Part shown: positions 32,420-43,832 of the stretch, in pieces
Layout: each line of letters begins with the position of its first letter
Numbering within the stretch: position 1 is the first letter of the stretch
Origin: Fasciola hepatica
Lineage: Eukaryota; Platyhelminthes; Trematoda; Plagiorchiida; Fasciolidae
Assembly (NCBI GenBank): GCA_948099385.1
Contig: CANUEZ040000168.1
Location: 931,501-995,500 of the forward strand
Direction: 5' to 3'
Length of the DNA: 64,000 nt
Notes under the pieces: generated by a model
What the model was told of the DNA's origin: nothing
The model's input: only the letters and a program-made list of their open reading frames with translations
Databases searched by the model: none
Program-made: the position numbers and the translations under genes

Positions 32420-34034
32420 GGATTCTGCTAAGTGTCCCTTTTAATTGTTTCATCGTGCCACACGATCGCAGCCAGTCAGGAAGCTTATTCCAGAGGCTGG
32501 GATAAATAACCAAGAAATGTCTATATTTGATCGAGAGCCTAGATTAGGGATTGTAATGGTGAATTGGCTGCGACGGAGGGAGTAATGAGTCTCGCTAGGG
32601 AAACCACTTGGGTTATCAGATTGGTGGACGTCTGAGTGCAGAATATTGAACAGAAAAGGAAGATTGAGCTTAATACGACGTAACCATTGAGGTCAAGCCG
32701 GAGTAGGCCGCATCTATCTCTGTATTTAAGGTTGGAAGAGGTATCACGTAATTTTATGGTAAAGGAGCTTTGCCTTTCCTCTATGTTGACCCGGTCTATC
32801 CTTTGCACGAAGGTGTAGACCAGGGACAGTGGTTCAAAGGCAACTTGGCGTGTGTCTTGTTTATTAGGAGCTTTCTTTCCTGAGTACGGTAGATTCTGAG
32901 CATAAGTACAATCATCCTTCTTGCTTTGCCGATTTGGGTCAGTGCTTGTTCATGGAAGTAAAAAGAACATAAATAACGCAGGCCCAGGTCTCTTACCGAG
33001 TGGGTAGTGGGAATCGGCGGACCATTTTTTGTGAGGGAGCCAGGTGGAAAGCGGTTTTTGTAAAACAGAGGAGAGCTCTTAGCTGCCGAAAACTTCATCA
33101 GCCATTGAGTACATCATTCATCAAGGGGCTTCAAGTCTGATAGAATATCACTGAGAGCTGAGTGCAGGGCGTTTGCCTCAAAAGTGTAGGCTAGTTTCAG
33201 GTAGCCAGAAAAGAGGAATGTCATGCCAAGAGGCACTAACTGGAAGACGTCATTTGTACACATGCGAAATAAGAGAGGGCCCAGAAAGCTACCCTGCACT
33301 ACCCCGGTGATGGGTTGTCTGGGCTGGGAGGACATTTCGTTGACGATGATGGTTTGAGAACGTTCAGAGAGGTAAGATGATAGCCGGGACAGAAGGGTGC
33401 AGGCGACTAAGTGGGATTTAATGTTTAGCTTTAGGCGAGCGTGAAGTACTCGGTCGAACGCTTAAATCATATCGAGAAAGATGACGATGATTGACTTGTT
33501 GCTGTCCGCCTTGTGAGTGATTGAATTGAGGAAATCCACCTGACGGGCAGTGCACGAACGGGACTTTAGGAACCCATGCTGAGCTGGGTTGATAAGGCTT
33601 CGAGTAGTCGGGGAATTTGCAAGCTGGTCCTTTACAATCCTCTCCATGAGCCTGGTAAAAATCGAAGTGTGGTTTATGGAGCGATAGTTCTTCGGACCAT
33701 GCGAAGGACCATTTTTGTGTTGTGGAATTATACAGGAAGCTTTCCAATGGACCTGGTAGACTCCAGACGACATAGATCATGTGAAGAGGTTCAGCAATAG
33801 GAGTACCAGGTCAGGTCCCTCAAACCGAATTAGGTCAGGTGGAAGGACTTCAGGCCCTGGATGATGGGAGGGTTTAGTTGTGGCTAAGAACTTCCTGAGG
33901 TTGGCCGTGGTAAGTGTTATGCTTGATGTTGCATCCTGTGAGAGCATCGGATAGCAGGATGGCAGAGAGTTTGTGTCCGTAATAAGAGCTGAGGCGAAAT
34001 AGCTGTTGAAAGCCTCAGCCATATCGTCTGGCAA
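32420..34034 (-). pseudogene. LINE-2a reverse transcriptase, catalytic motif lost
   Basis: Frames on the minus strand show FNSYFAS..., PSHHPGPEVLPPDLIRF (the KAPGPD-type motif), WKASCIIPQHKNG, NYRSINHTSIFTRLMERIVKDQL, NPAQHGFLKSRSCTARQVDFLN, SIIVIFLDM ending in a stop before AFDRVLH, and GVVQGSFLGPLLF. Where FADDLKLAY is expected the sequence reads FSGYLKLAYTF (about 33,190), so the catalytic Asp pair is gone. Later motifs FYKNRFPP, VRDLGLRYL and WNKLPDWL are recognisable. At least five stops or frame changes are present. Confidence 0.8.
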
Positions 34035-34457
34035 ATCAAGGTGGGTGCCATTTTGGACAAAGAATTAGATATTGTTTTCATTCCCTCGTGAGTTGCGAGA
34101 TTTTAGCAGTCTCGAAAGAGGCTTCACAGCATGAGGCTTTTGTGGTGCAGTCCCTAGCAGCTTTTTGAGTTTATTCTTGGTTGCTGCACACAGATCACGC
34201 CAGAGTCGGTTTGTTCTGAGTGTCAGCAAGAGAAATCTCGATGCCTGAGGAATGAGCCCTGGAGCTTATATATCTTTTGTCGAAATCCTTCAGTTTTGCT
34301 AGTCTCGGTTCCAGTAGGCTTAACGGTCGATGTATGGCAGTTTATGGAGGAAAACAACTTGATATAGAACACATCAGCTGCATTTGCGGATCGGATGTTA
34401 GAAAGAAGCTAGGCCGGTCAATGTCCCGGGGGAAGGTGGGCAACTGAGCCAAGTTAG

Positions 34458-35078
34458 TCAGTCTGTTGGTGTTTTGTTTTGGATCTCAGTAACCTCAGGT
34501 AGGCTTGATTCTTGAGTAACAGTGAAGTAACATGTGGCCATTTTATGGTCACTACCATGAAGGTTTTGCTTGACGGAGACTTTCACGTCAGGGAGGCCAT
34601 GAGTGAAGACTAAGTCAAGGATATTGTTATGTCTTGTTGGAGTGGAGACATGCCGCGTCCATCCCGCAGTGTAGGCACCCAGAAGGAAATCGGATAAATG
34701 AGAGGGCGCAGTCATTGTGTTTCAACAAGTATCAAGAGTGGTAAAGTCCCCTGCTATGATCTTTGAACCTAAAGATAAGGTAGAAACGCACTCGAAAGCC
34801 CTAATATTATGCGGAAAATCAGGATAGCCAGAAGCAGGTACTTGGTAGATGAACCCAATATGCAACACTTTTTTGGGAACTTGGATGGAGATCCAAAGAG
34901 AGTCGGGAATACAGTGGAGCACCTGGTGGTGGAGGAGGGCGGTGGTAAATTTATGTTTAATGCGTGCAAGACAACCACGGCCTCGGCGGTCCACTCTGCC
35001 TACTCGAAAGAAGTTATAGCTTGCCAGCGAGACAACGTCAGACGGGATGCGATCGGCTAACCATGTTTCTGTCACCAT
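34458..35078 (-). pseudogene. LINE-2a endonuclease
   Basis: Starts MVTETWLADRIPSDVV (35,078), with the catalytic Glu in TETW. It continues with FFRVGRVDRRGRGCL, CIPDSLWISIQVP, IGFIYQVPASGYPDF and IIAGDFTTLD, which carries the catalytic Asp of the GDFN motif. A stop at 34,722 follows. The next frame (34,715-34,458) contains TPTRHNNILDLVFTHG and the SDH motif GSDHKMATCYF near 34,545. It would nick target DNA for reverse transcription. Motifs are mostly intact, but the frame is broken. Confidence 0.8.
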
Positions 35079-35089
35079 AACAATGCCAA

Positions 35090-37770
35090 GGCTAGAAGCA
35101 AGTCATTAATGTTGTTCAACAGCGAACGGGAATTCAACAGTAGAATGGAAACTTTGCCTGCATCTTTGAGGTTACAAAGCCCCAGGGCTCATCATGAGGG
35201 CAGCGGGCGACTATTTAAGCCGGGTGAGCTTCCGGCACCCGGTTTGTCAACCGGGAGGCTATCAACAGGCGGAGCAGTATTGGAGCTGGGAAGATAAGCA
35301 GGTGGGTTTCATGGTAGTGGTTTATAGAGTGCGGAGTGGTTGCCTTTATAGGACCCCTGACTGAAGGGTGTCAAATCTATGGAGACATCAGAATGGTGAC
35401 TGCCGCGGGATGCATTTTGGGCGAGATACTCTGGAAAACTAATGGGAAGCAGCAATGGATGCAGCTGCGGGTGCGTAGCGCCGGATAAACGATCAAGAGA
35501 TACAAAGGCGGTGTCTAATGAAGCCCTTGGAGAGAAACAGTGGTAAAATCGGGGGAATGTTATTAGTGGCGATGGTGGGTCGGTGGGGGAGTGAAAAGTT
35601 TCATTGGGAATACCGTCGGTGACCGATAAACACCCCTGAAGTCTAGTGAAGAATAATACCGGATGGTGGGATGATTTGGTAATGCCGGACAATAGATCTG
35701 GAGGAGGGCGTGGTGACTCTAGGTGGGACCTTAGGGGCAAACCACGTATAAATGGGAGAAAGGTAATAGGGGAACTAGGGGGTCTGTATAGGAGTGTAGA
35801 GCAGAGGTGGAGAGGCAACCACGGTCATGGTTGTGGGCTGGTTAGGAGGGTGACGAATGGCAGGGTAGTTTGGGTTGGAGTGAGGAGGGGACGATGGTTT
35901 GGGTAGGGTTTTGTTGAAGCAGCAGGCATCTCATAGGGCTCCGCGGAATGAGTGTGGGGGGGTGGAGCCGTAGCAAGAGAGCTGCAAATGAAAGAGGCAT
36001 TGATGGGAAGGGTCAGCTGGCATGGTGTGCAGTGGGGTCAGAGTAGAATACTGTGATGTCGGGTGGTAAGGAGGCAGATAGTGTTGAATTTACGGGGGGG
36101 GGGGGGTAAAGTGGGGCATACCACGGGGTGGAGAAGGGCCAGGCGCGGGCCGCATGCTGTGTTGTTGGTTGACATCCATGCTGATAACCCGTCCTGCGTT
36201 ATTCGGGCTTGGTAGGGCCAGCAACGGAGGAGGTAAAGTCAGTGGAAAGGTTGTGATGTGGTACTGCGTCTGAAGGCTTGATGGCGGCGGCGTCTGAGTT
36301 GGTGGATGTGGTATGTAGCAGTTGGGCACGCGGATCTCGGGGGACCAAATAGGTGCGTTAGGGGGCTAGCGCCAGTGTGAGCGAAGCGATTTCGTAGGGA
36401 CGGCCTTGTTGAAGGGCGCGGATGGGTAATAGGCCGGCTAGCTGGAGCGCGGGAGGTCATGGACCGACTGTCGATTGCAGCTGGGAGAGTGAGCTTGTCA
36501 GTGCGGGGGAAGTCTTGGCCGTTAGTAGCAAACTGGTGGCGGGGGTGACGTTGTGACCGAGGCACGAGGAGACAACATAGGAGCTGTCTGGTCGGGGCCG
36601 GATGGCTCGCTGGAACCTGGCAATTTGTCAGTTCGTTTGGCGGATGGATTAGGGCATTAACGGCAGCTGGTTTGCATTGTCTTCATGATCGCAATCCTCT
36701 TCGCATGTGTTGATTTTCCCGAACACACCTCTTTACAATTCCCCCCCTTTTTCCTCTTGCTCAAAAGTTTTCTCCATCTGCAGAACCGTGGTGGGCCTCC
36801 TGTTTCCTCGGCTTGCGTCTTTCTCGTTCCTAATGCTTCCTTGGCACTGCGTTAACGATTTTTCAACATCTCCACCGCGCACCAGTGCCCAAACCGGATT
36901 CGAAACCGGTTCAAAACTGCCGCGCAAACCATTATCAGAATGATCCATTCAAACTGTAGCTGGCTTTGTTTTTCCCCCTCTGATACTGTCGACTTTCATA
37001 TTCAGAATTTGTGAGTATTTTATCGTATTGAGTAACGTGTTACACCGTGATCATGCGCTACAGCTTGCATCTCGACCATGGCCGAGAAATAAACCAGTAT
37101 TATTATTATTACTGAGAGTTTCGGCTGTATTGTTCGCCAGTGGGTAGAGAATGGTGGCGGCTGGAATGCAACATGGAGCCTTTTAGTGGGAAGCTGTCGT
37201 GTTGGAGGAGGACGGGACAAATCTAGGCCCAAATCTCACGCTGGCGCACTGGTCTGCAGGAGTGGTGACGGGTTATTGACAGTGGGAGGTTGTTCACGGG
37301 GATTGGGTGGCACTGAACCAGAGGGCGGTGGGAGTACTTGGTTGCCGGCAATTGATCTAAGGTCCTCCCTCTGCTGCATGGTTTTGTCAGGAGTAATTTT
37401 TCGATTTTTAAATGAAGTGGACTCTGCGATGGACTCTTTTTCTAACGAATTCCACGGCAGCACTCTCTTCTAGGAAATGAAACAGTGGCGGGCACATGTT
37501 TCATGTGACCGTTTTCTAAGTCTTTTGCAGTAGCACTCCTGGTGTGACATACTACATAACATGAGCAAGGACTGTTTGACCGAGGAGAGGGCAAACGATC
37601 TGGAACAATAGAGAATGCGGCGATTTTGGAATTTTTTACCCTTCTACCGACTTCGGAAGCACCTGAGTCCAGGAAGTGGCTAGCCATTAGGAGGCTTTCA
37701 GTGTTTGGATGTTTTGAGGGATCGACGAGATGTGCAAGTGGAAGCAGCATAGTCCAAGCACCATCCATGG
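35090..37770 (-). pseudogene. LINE-2a ORF1 region, Pro/Ser-rich, with nested material
   Basis: The 5' end (37,768-37,442) reads VDPSKHPNTESLLMASHFLD and IVPDRLPS, homologous to VDPSKHLNTQGLLTAGRFLD and NIPDRLPL at 57,300-57,110. Frames from 36,948 down to 35,309 are rich in Pro, Ser, Thr and His, broken by many stops, with a 13-G run at 36,094-36,106 on the + strand. A retroelement tail (37,084-37,113) lies inside, so another repeat probably inserted here. ORF1 would bind LINE RNA, but I see no clear RNA-binding motif. Confidence 0.5.
37084..37113 (+). repeat. Retroelement-type 3' tail: AATAAACC plus (ATT)n, inside LINE-2a ORF1
   Basis: GAGAAATAAACCAGT is followed by four ATT units, like 3,466-3,489 and 8,386-8,427 (reverse). 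The likely body lies to the left and interrupts LINE-2a ORF1 in the opposite orientation. Confidence 0.4.
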
Positions 37771-37811
37771 ATCGTAACCGTCAGTCTCAAGACAACGAAT
37801 TTTGCTAAGGC

Positions 37812-38999
37812 GCATTATATTTGGTACTGGCTTCACAGTATATGATGACCAGTGGTACTGAACAAGATTCCAAGGAAGTAGAAAGTCGGGGGCTTTTAGC
37901 GTTTCCAGGTTGAACCCAGTTGGCCACTCGGTGAATGAGCCTGTTATCTCAGAGAATTCCGGAAGAAGTGGATTTGTAAGTCTGGTGTTAACCTCAGATT
38001 TTGCTGTTCAGAGGAAAACCCTGATTCACATTATACATCGAACCTTGGGCCGAACACCCCTACGTAGACCTCCTTTCAGCCTACCAGACAATGCTAAGGC
38101 AATCCGGACCCCTTTCCGCGAGACCATCAACGTCACCAACCATGTTGTCACTAACGGACCCCTGGTATTTGACCAACCCGGTCGCTCGGCACCGAACTAA
38201 CTCCACGTAGCACAGGCTGTTCGAACACATGCTAGAATTAGGCATACTACGCCCGTCCAGTAGCTCTTGGGCCTCTTCTCTTCACATGGTTCATAAACCT
38301 AATGGCGACTGCGCCCCTGCGGTGACTATCGGGCCCTCAGCCAGGCTATTGTCCCAGAAAGGTACCTCATCCAACGTATTCAACATCTTAATACTTCTCT
38401 GTCTGCTTGTTCTGTGTTCGGCCAAATCGACCTCGTTAGAACCTACCACCAAATCCCGGTGGCCGGGGCCGACATCCCTACAACCACTGTCACAACTCCA
38501 TTTGGACCATTCGAGTTTCTGCGCATGCCGTTTGGGCTCAGCAATGCAGCCCAAACCTCTCAAAGGGATACGCATGAAGCAACACGAGGTTTGAAAAATG
38601 TCTACGTGTACTTAGACGATATTTTGACGGCAAGCTCTTCAGAACAAGAGCATATGGCACACCTGCGCGCTCTTTTTGAACGCCTTAGCCAACACGGTGT
38701 AACTATTACCCTTACCAAATGCGAATTAGGTAGGACGACCATCATATTCCTAGGTCACGAAATCAGCCTCGGGCACACAGCCCCTGTCTGACAAGGTGGC
38801 GGCAACTCGCGACTATCCCCAGCCTCACTTTTACCGGCAGTTGCGCCAATTTTCTTGCCTGGGTAACTTCTATCACGGATTTATCCCACACTGCCCCAAA
38901 ATAATGCGGCCCTTAACGGAGCTTCTACGTGGAGGTAAGTGGAAATTCTTACTTCCCCATGAAAAGCAGGCAGAATCGACTTAGACCAAGGGAGCTGCC
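37812..38999 (+). repeat. pol: Inverted repeat 1, right arm (orphan gypsy RT segment)
   Basis: The 1,188-bp inverted copy of 27,806-28,993. It carries the same linker, frameshifts and RT motifs (FGQIDLVRTYHQ, FEFLRMPFGLSNAA, VYLDDIL near 38,615) and the same internal stops, so it was copied after the gypsy element had decayed. It starts abruptly beside LINE-2a ORF1 and stops at 38,999 inside the RT thumb, four bases before the big palindrome. It is a duplicate without the rest of the element. Confidence 0.93.
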
Positions 39000-39037
39000 A
39001 CTGTCAGCAACTCCAGAAAACATTGTCGAGGAAGGGA

Positions 39038-39411
39038 TGTAAGACACTCTTGAGCAAAGTGTAGCCAAATTCACAGCGGATCCCGAAATCAGAAGGCGAT
39101 TATCCGTGAAATTCTACGATACTACATTATTGAATGAACAATGACACAAAACAGATACAAACATAAATTATGCGATCACAAGGACTCCAAGAACGAAAAC
39201 CGAACTGCGGCGTGCGAGAGAGGAGAACGTGCGTCACGCAGGTCCAGAACAGGGATATGACAAAGCAGCACGCTGAACGCGAACAAACAAAGGTTGGTTC
39301 ATAAAATTAAGCATTGCATAAACAAGTCAACAGTGTAAGTAAGTGAGTGACGTTAAGGAAAGCATGGAACTGCGGTGTATTTCTGGGGGATTTTCACAAC
39401 CGGTCGGCACA
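39038..39411 (-). repeat. 3' LTR of BEL element C'
   Basis: Minus-strand start TGTGCCGACCGG and end GTCTTACA. It differs from its twin at 55,034-55,407 at two positions that I located. This LTR subfamily differs from that of A and B. Confidence 0.93.
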
Positions 39412-39827
39412 TCGCCCACCAAGATCCTCCCGAATCTTGGCAGAATCAAAGGGTTGGTATATGGGTAATACTTTTTCCTACCTACCTAGACCCTGCTGTC
39501 AGGTTGAATACCTAATACCTGGTCGTCAACTTTCTACCCATGATCGCACCTGATCCGGTGGCCACACCGACTCTAGGTTACTCTGCACCGTCCACAAGAA
39601 CGGATGACTGATGGCGGGCTTGGAGGGGAAACATGGGTGCTGTCCTTGGGAGAGCCGTCATGCGCTGGATGGAAGTGCTTGCGTGAGTGTGTAGGGGTGT
39701 ACTGCCACATATGCGAAAGGCCTTCGGTAATGTCAACGAAAAACGATCAGCACAGCAAACGTTTTGATGGGTGTTATGAAGTTTAAACATGTCATGTAAG
39801 CGTGTATGTGTCAGAGTCTGCGATAGT
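39412..39827 (-). other. 3' UTR of BEL element C'
   Basis: About 416 bp with one copy of the TTTCGTTGACATT...ATATGTGG block (about 39,685-39,755), while A and B hold three. The purine tract next to the LTR resembles that of A and B. Confidence 0.7.
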
Positions 39828-42800
39828 TCAATTTGTCGGCATGTCGTAAACGCCCCCACATATCAGAGGTTCCTTTAGCCACTTCGAGGACGAATGAGGA
39901 ATAGTCTCCCGGGTTTCCGTGTTATCGGCCCCTCCATCTTCACTCTCGAGGAGGCTGATACCGCGTACGTCACGGATTAGCCTTCCGTTGGAGGTCTTTA
40001 CCTTCACGGTCCTTATCATTTCGTCATAGATTTCGATGGTTTCCATAACCAAGCCCAAAAACCAGGTGATGAAATGGGCGATTTCGTCTGCGATCATCAC
40101 TACATCCCCAAACCTGAATGGTCCTTTTTGACCAGCCACTTCTGCCGAGCTTGCAGAGCCGGTAGGTATTCCAGTAGTCATCGCCTCCAAAAAACCTTGG
40201 CAAGATGGTTTGCTCGGTTCCATACGTGGAGGTAGCACCCACGAAGGTTTGCCGGTCCTTGGAAACCCTCGTTCGAACTTCACTTCAATAAATCTTTCGG
40301 GGTGAGCGCCAGATGGGTGGGGTCGCCGTTGGTTACTGGAACCAGTGGGCGGTTGTTCAGGATTCTCTCGACCTCAAAGTTTCTCGTCGGGTGGCTGTTG
40401 CTCAATGATCGACGGCCATATCCGCCTGGCGGACCGGATCGTGCGTTCCCATACGCCACCGCGATGACTGGCCTGCGGGGGATCAAAGTGCCATCGTATG
40501 CCATAGGCCACGGTTCGATTATGCAGTTCGTCCCGGTTCATGTTTTTGTGCCAACACTGCAGTTCCGGATGAGCACTCACGAAGTTCGACACATCGTCGG
40601 ATTATATATCTGCCGGTATACCTTTCCGGTTGGTAAAGCGCAGCGGGGGGCGCAGGAAAGAGTCAGTTGTCATCGAGTGTGCAAATTCTAAAAATATTGC
40701 GCGTGACTTCATACAACTCATGATACACCAGTATCGTTTTTGCAACCTCTTCCCACACTTGATCCACTAGGGCACTAAATAGTCTAGCCCGGTGTCGCTG
40801 AAATGCCACCAGCACGGAGCCACTCTGTATTCCGGTAGCGGGGCCATGCGTTGCTTGCCCGCTGCGGCGTTGCATCTCCTACAATTTACACAAGGTCGGA
40901 TTACGCGTTTTACAGTCGCTCTACTTCTCAATAACCAAAGGCGCTTGCGGATGACGCTCGTCAAGTGACTTTCCTCGGGCATATCGCACCACGACGTAGA
41001 CGTGTTGGGTCATTAGATCTACCACAGGTTGTCGAGCCAGCAGCAATATGGAGTATTTCGTGCCAAAGCTCAGGTGGGAGTTGGTCGGCCTACCATCTAC
41101 CAGTATTAATCCAATGATGAGTTTGGGGTTCGAATGCTTCAAGTCGGCTCTCAGAGGTGATATCCCTTTGTCGATTGGTCTCACATCTTCCGCCCTCTGG
41201 AGTTCTCGGGTGAAGGCCTCCCGTCGTATCATCTCGAATATAACGTGTTCTGTAGCTCGTAGTTCATCGGGGCTTATCGGACCCACTCGTATCCGGCCGG
41301 AGGAGCGGACCTCTTTAACGACTAGCAAATGTCCCCTGAACCTAGCCAGCCAAATTAACGGACGGAGTGTCTTCATCCAGGAAGAAAATCTGACCAATCG
41401 TGCCGACGACTGTGGCCGTCATCACTACGCCTTTGATCTCCATTTCCACTTCCAGAGGGGCCTTAGTTCGTTAGCGGGCCAGTCCTGTTTAGACATTTGC
41501 AGGAATTTCACTCCTCCCTGCCGCGTGTCGAGTTGCCGGAGGTTGGTCGCACCTCGGGAGCACAGATCGGCTGGGTTACCGAAAGACCTGACATGCTTTC
41601 ACTGGTTCATGGCCGATTCGTCTTGGATGATCGTGAGTCGGTTAGTAACGAAAGTACTAAAACGGATCCTGACGTTGTTTATGTAGTACAGTACTACCAT
41701 CGAGCCAGTCCAGAAACTAGCCGACCAAATGTGCAAATCGGAACATCTCTTTACCGCTTGTATTGCCCTGACTGCTAACACGGCTGCGCTGAGTTCAAGG
41801 CGCGGGATCGAAACCGACTTCAGCGGGACAAAGCGGGCTTTGGCAAACAGGATCCTCGTAGCATGTTGCCCATCTTCCATGCACCATCACCCGTATGCCA
41901 TGGCTCCGTAGCCGACTTCGGATGCGTCAAAAAGAGCATGTAGTTCTCCCGTCCGCGTCGCATGACCAGAGGGCAAACATCGCGGAGTCCTTATGTCCCC
42001 TAGATTTTTAAGGTGTTCAGAAATTCTTCCCAGTCCGGCCGGTCTTCTCGGTCCAGTGGCTGGTCCCAATCGACTTTCTTACAGCCGAGCTGCTGCAACA
42101 GGATCTTTCCGGATAACGGCCAGGAAGAGACGAAACCGAGCGGATCGAACAAACTAAAGACGATAGGAAGTATGCCACGACGGATTACTGGCAGCTCAGG
42201 AGCGGTTACTTCGAAAACAAAGTCGTTCGCTTGCGCGTTTGATTGTGCTCCTAGAGTGCGTTTGGTGGGGAGTGAAGAGCCGTCTGAATCTCTAACCCGT
42301 TAGGCCCTCCCGTGGTACGGAATGACTTTAAGCACTTCCGAAGAGTTGGAAATCCATTTCGTTAGATGAAAGCTGCCCTCTTCCAGCAATCTTTTTAGGC
42401 CTCTGAGCTGCGCTGGGACCGAGTCTACGTCATCGAATGACCTAAGATCGCAGTCCACTTAGAAGTTCCTGCTGACGTTTTCTACCACCGACCAGTAGAC
42501 CAAATCTCCGTGCTCGTTCGCTGATTCCCGATGGGCTCAGTTCGCACAAAACGATGATGGTGTGGCCTCGATGGGGTGGACGGTCATCCTATAATTTATC
42601 ACTGCGTTGTCCCGGTTGTTACCTTCCCACCACAGGAAACGCAACGCATCTCGTTCTTCTACCGGTATTTTCACCTGGTGAAACATTTCCCTGATGTCGG
42701 CGGACGAGGCCACTCTACCCACTCTGAAACGGCTTAAAACTCCGATCACCGGCGTGGTCCAGTCAGGCCGTTGCAGTAAGCGATCATCTAACGACTTGCT

Positions 42801-43832
42801 CTGGAACTCGGCTGCACAGTCGAACACCACCCACAGTTTTTCGGGCTCCTTGGCGCTGATAACCGGGTGATGAGGTAGATACCAGATACCCCTCAGGCAG
42901 TCGGGGGTAGCAGGCACCCTTTCAACGTAGCCGAGAGCTTCATTTCGCTTCATTGGTTCTGCATATCGTTCCCACGGATCCTGATCTGGGACGGGGTGTC
43001 CCTTCAATCGTAGCAGTCTTTGCAGGGCATAGCTTCTGTTATCTACCCAGGGGTCAGCTGGTGTGCGCCGTGGAAGAAGAACCCCGAACTGTTTTTTAAG
43101 GCCTCTTGTTTGTTGCCGCACCGTTTGCAAAGCGAAGTGGTCCTTTCAAGACGACGATAGTCTTTCATCTCTGATGTCGTAGAACTCATTTTCATACAGC
43201 CGCTGCAATTGCTACTCTACACGGTTCATTTCGGCTGATGCGTGATTCACGGAACCGCATCCCCCCATTGGGCCATTTAATATCCATCCCGGAGCCGTAG
43301 GCACGGCATAAGGTGCCTGGCGGTTGCCCACTCTCTGGTCAAGTACCCAACGTGCCTCTGACACGCCGCGGCCGATGAGGAGGTCCACTCCGTCGTCTTC
43401 CAAGTCCACAACGGTTACATCCTGCAGGTGGGGCCACCTAGTCAAAATTGCGTTCACCAACCCTAGTGCTCGCATGGGGAGATCAGCTAATGTAAGTGCC
43501 TCCGTTGATTCGATTTGCTCGTTAGTGTCTAAGGAGGTGAGATGTAACCTCAACCGGCTCGCAGTCATTACCTGTGTTCCGCCCACCGTGCTCATTGCTA
43601 ACGACGTCGTGCTTCTAGCAAGCCGGTGTTTGTCGGCAAACCGCTCTTTTACTAGGGTAGTGTCAGACCCACTGTCAACGAAAGCCAACGCTTTGACCGC
43701 CCCGGTTGTGGTCACCACCCCCACGGCAACTATTCCCGAACGTGCTAGTTTAATGGCAGACCGCGACGTTGAAGAGGTGACTTTGGGCTTGATGCTCGCC
43801 TCGGGTATAATTTCTCTCGCCTGGTGTAACAA
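39828..43832 (-). pseudogene. pol: pol of BEL element C' (protease, RT, RNase H, integrase)
   Basis: The minus strand gives protease with FVDSGSDTTLV (about 43,670), the RT N-terminal frame (43,130-42,537), RNase H (HALFDASEVGYGA near 41,930) and integrase parts (41,397-40,921, 40,982-40,767, 40,592-40,374), ending with the C-terminal frame 40,283-39,828. The RT active site reads F-stop-VDCDL where B has FYVDDYL, so the frame stops and one catalytic Asp is Cys. The integrase keeps DTGLDYLVP, but SDNGSNF has become SDDVSNF. Many other stops occur. It cannot be functional. Confidence 0.88.

Larger units (their letters stand above)
32290..37770 (-). mobile_element. CR1-like LINE-2a with long ORF1 region, decayed
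   Basis: On the minus strand: ORF1 (37,770-about 35,100), endonuclease (35,078-34,458), RT (34,034-32,540) and the C-terminal WNKLPDWL motif (about 32,480). Its ORF1 start is homologous to 57,488-57,078, and its EN and RT are of the same general type as the LINE in 44.8-47.5 kb. Its 5' end abuts the right arm of inverted repeat 1 at 37,812. Confidence 0.75.

Noticed and set aside
41048..41686. 212-codon + strand frame, with its mirror at 52,759-53,397
   Set aside because: Antisense shadow of the BEL RNase H-integrase region.
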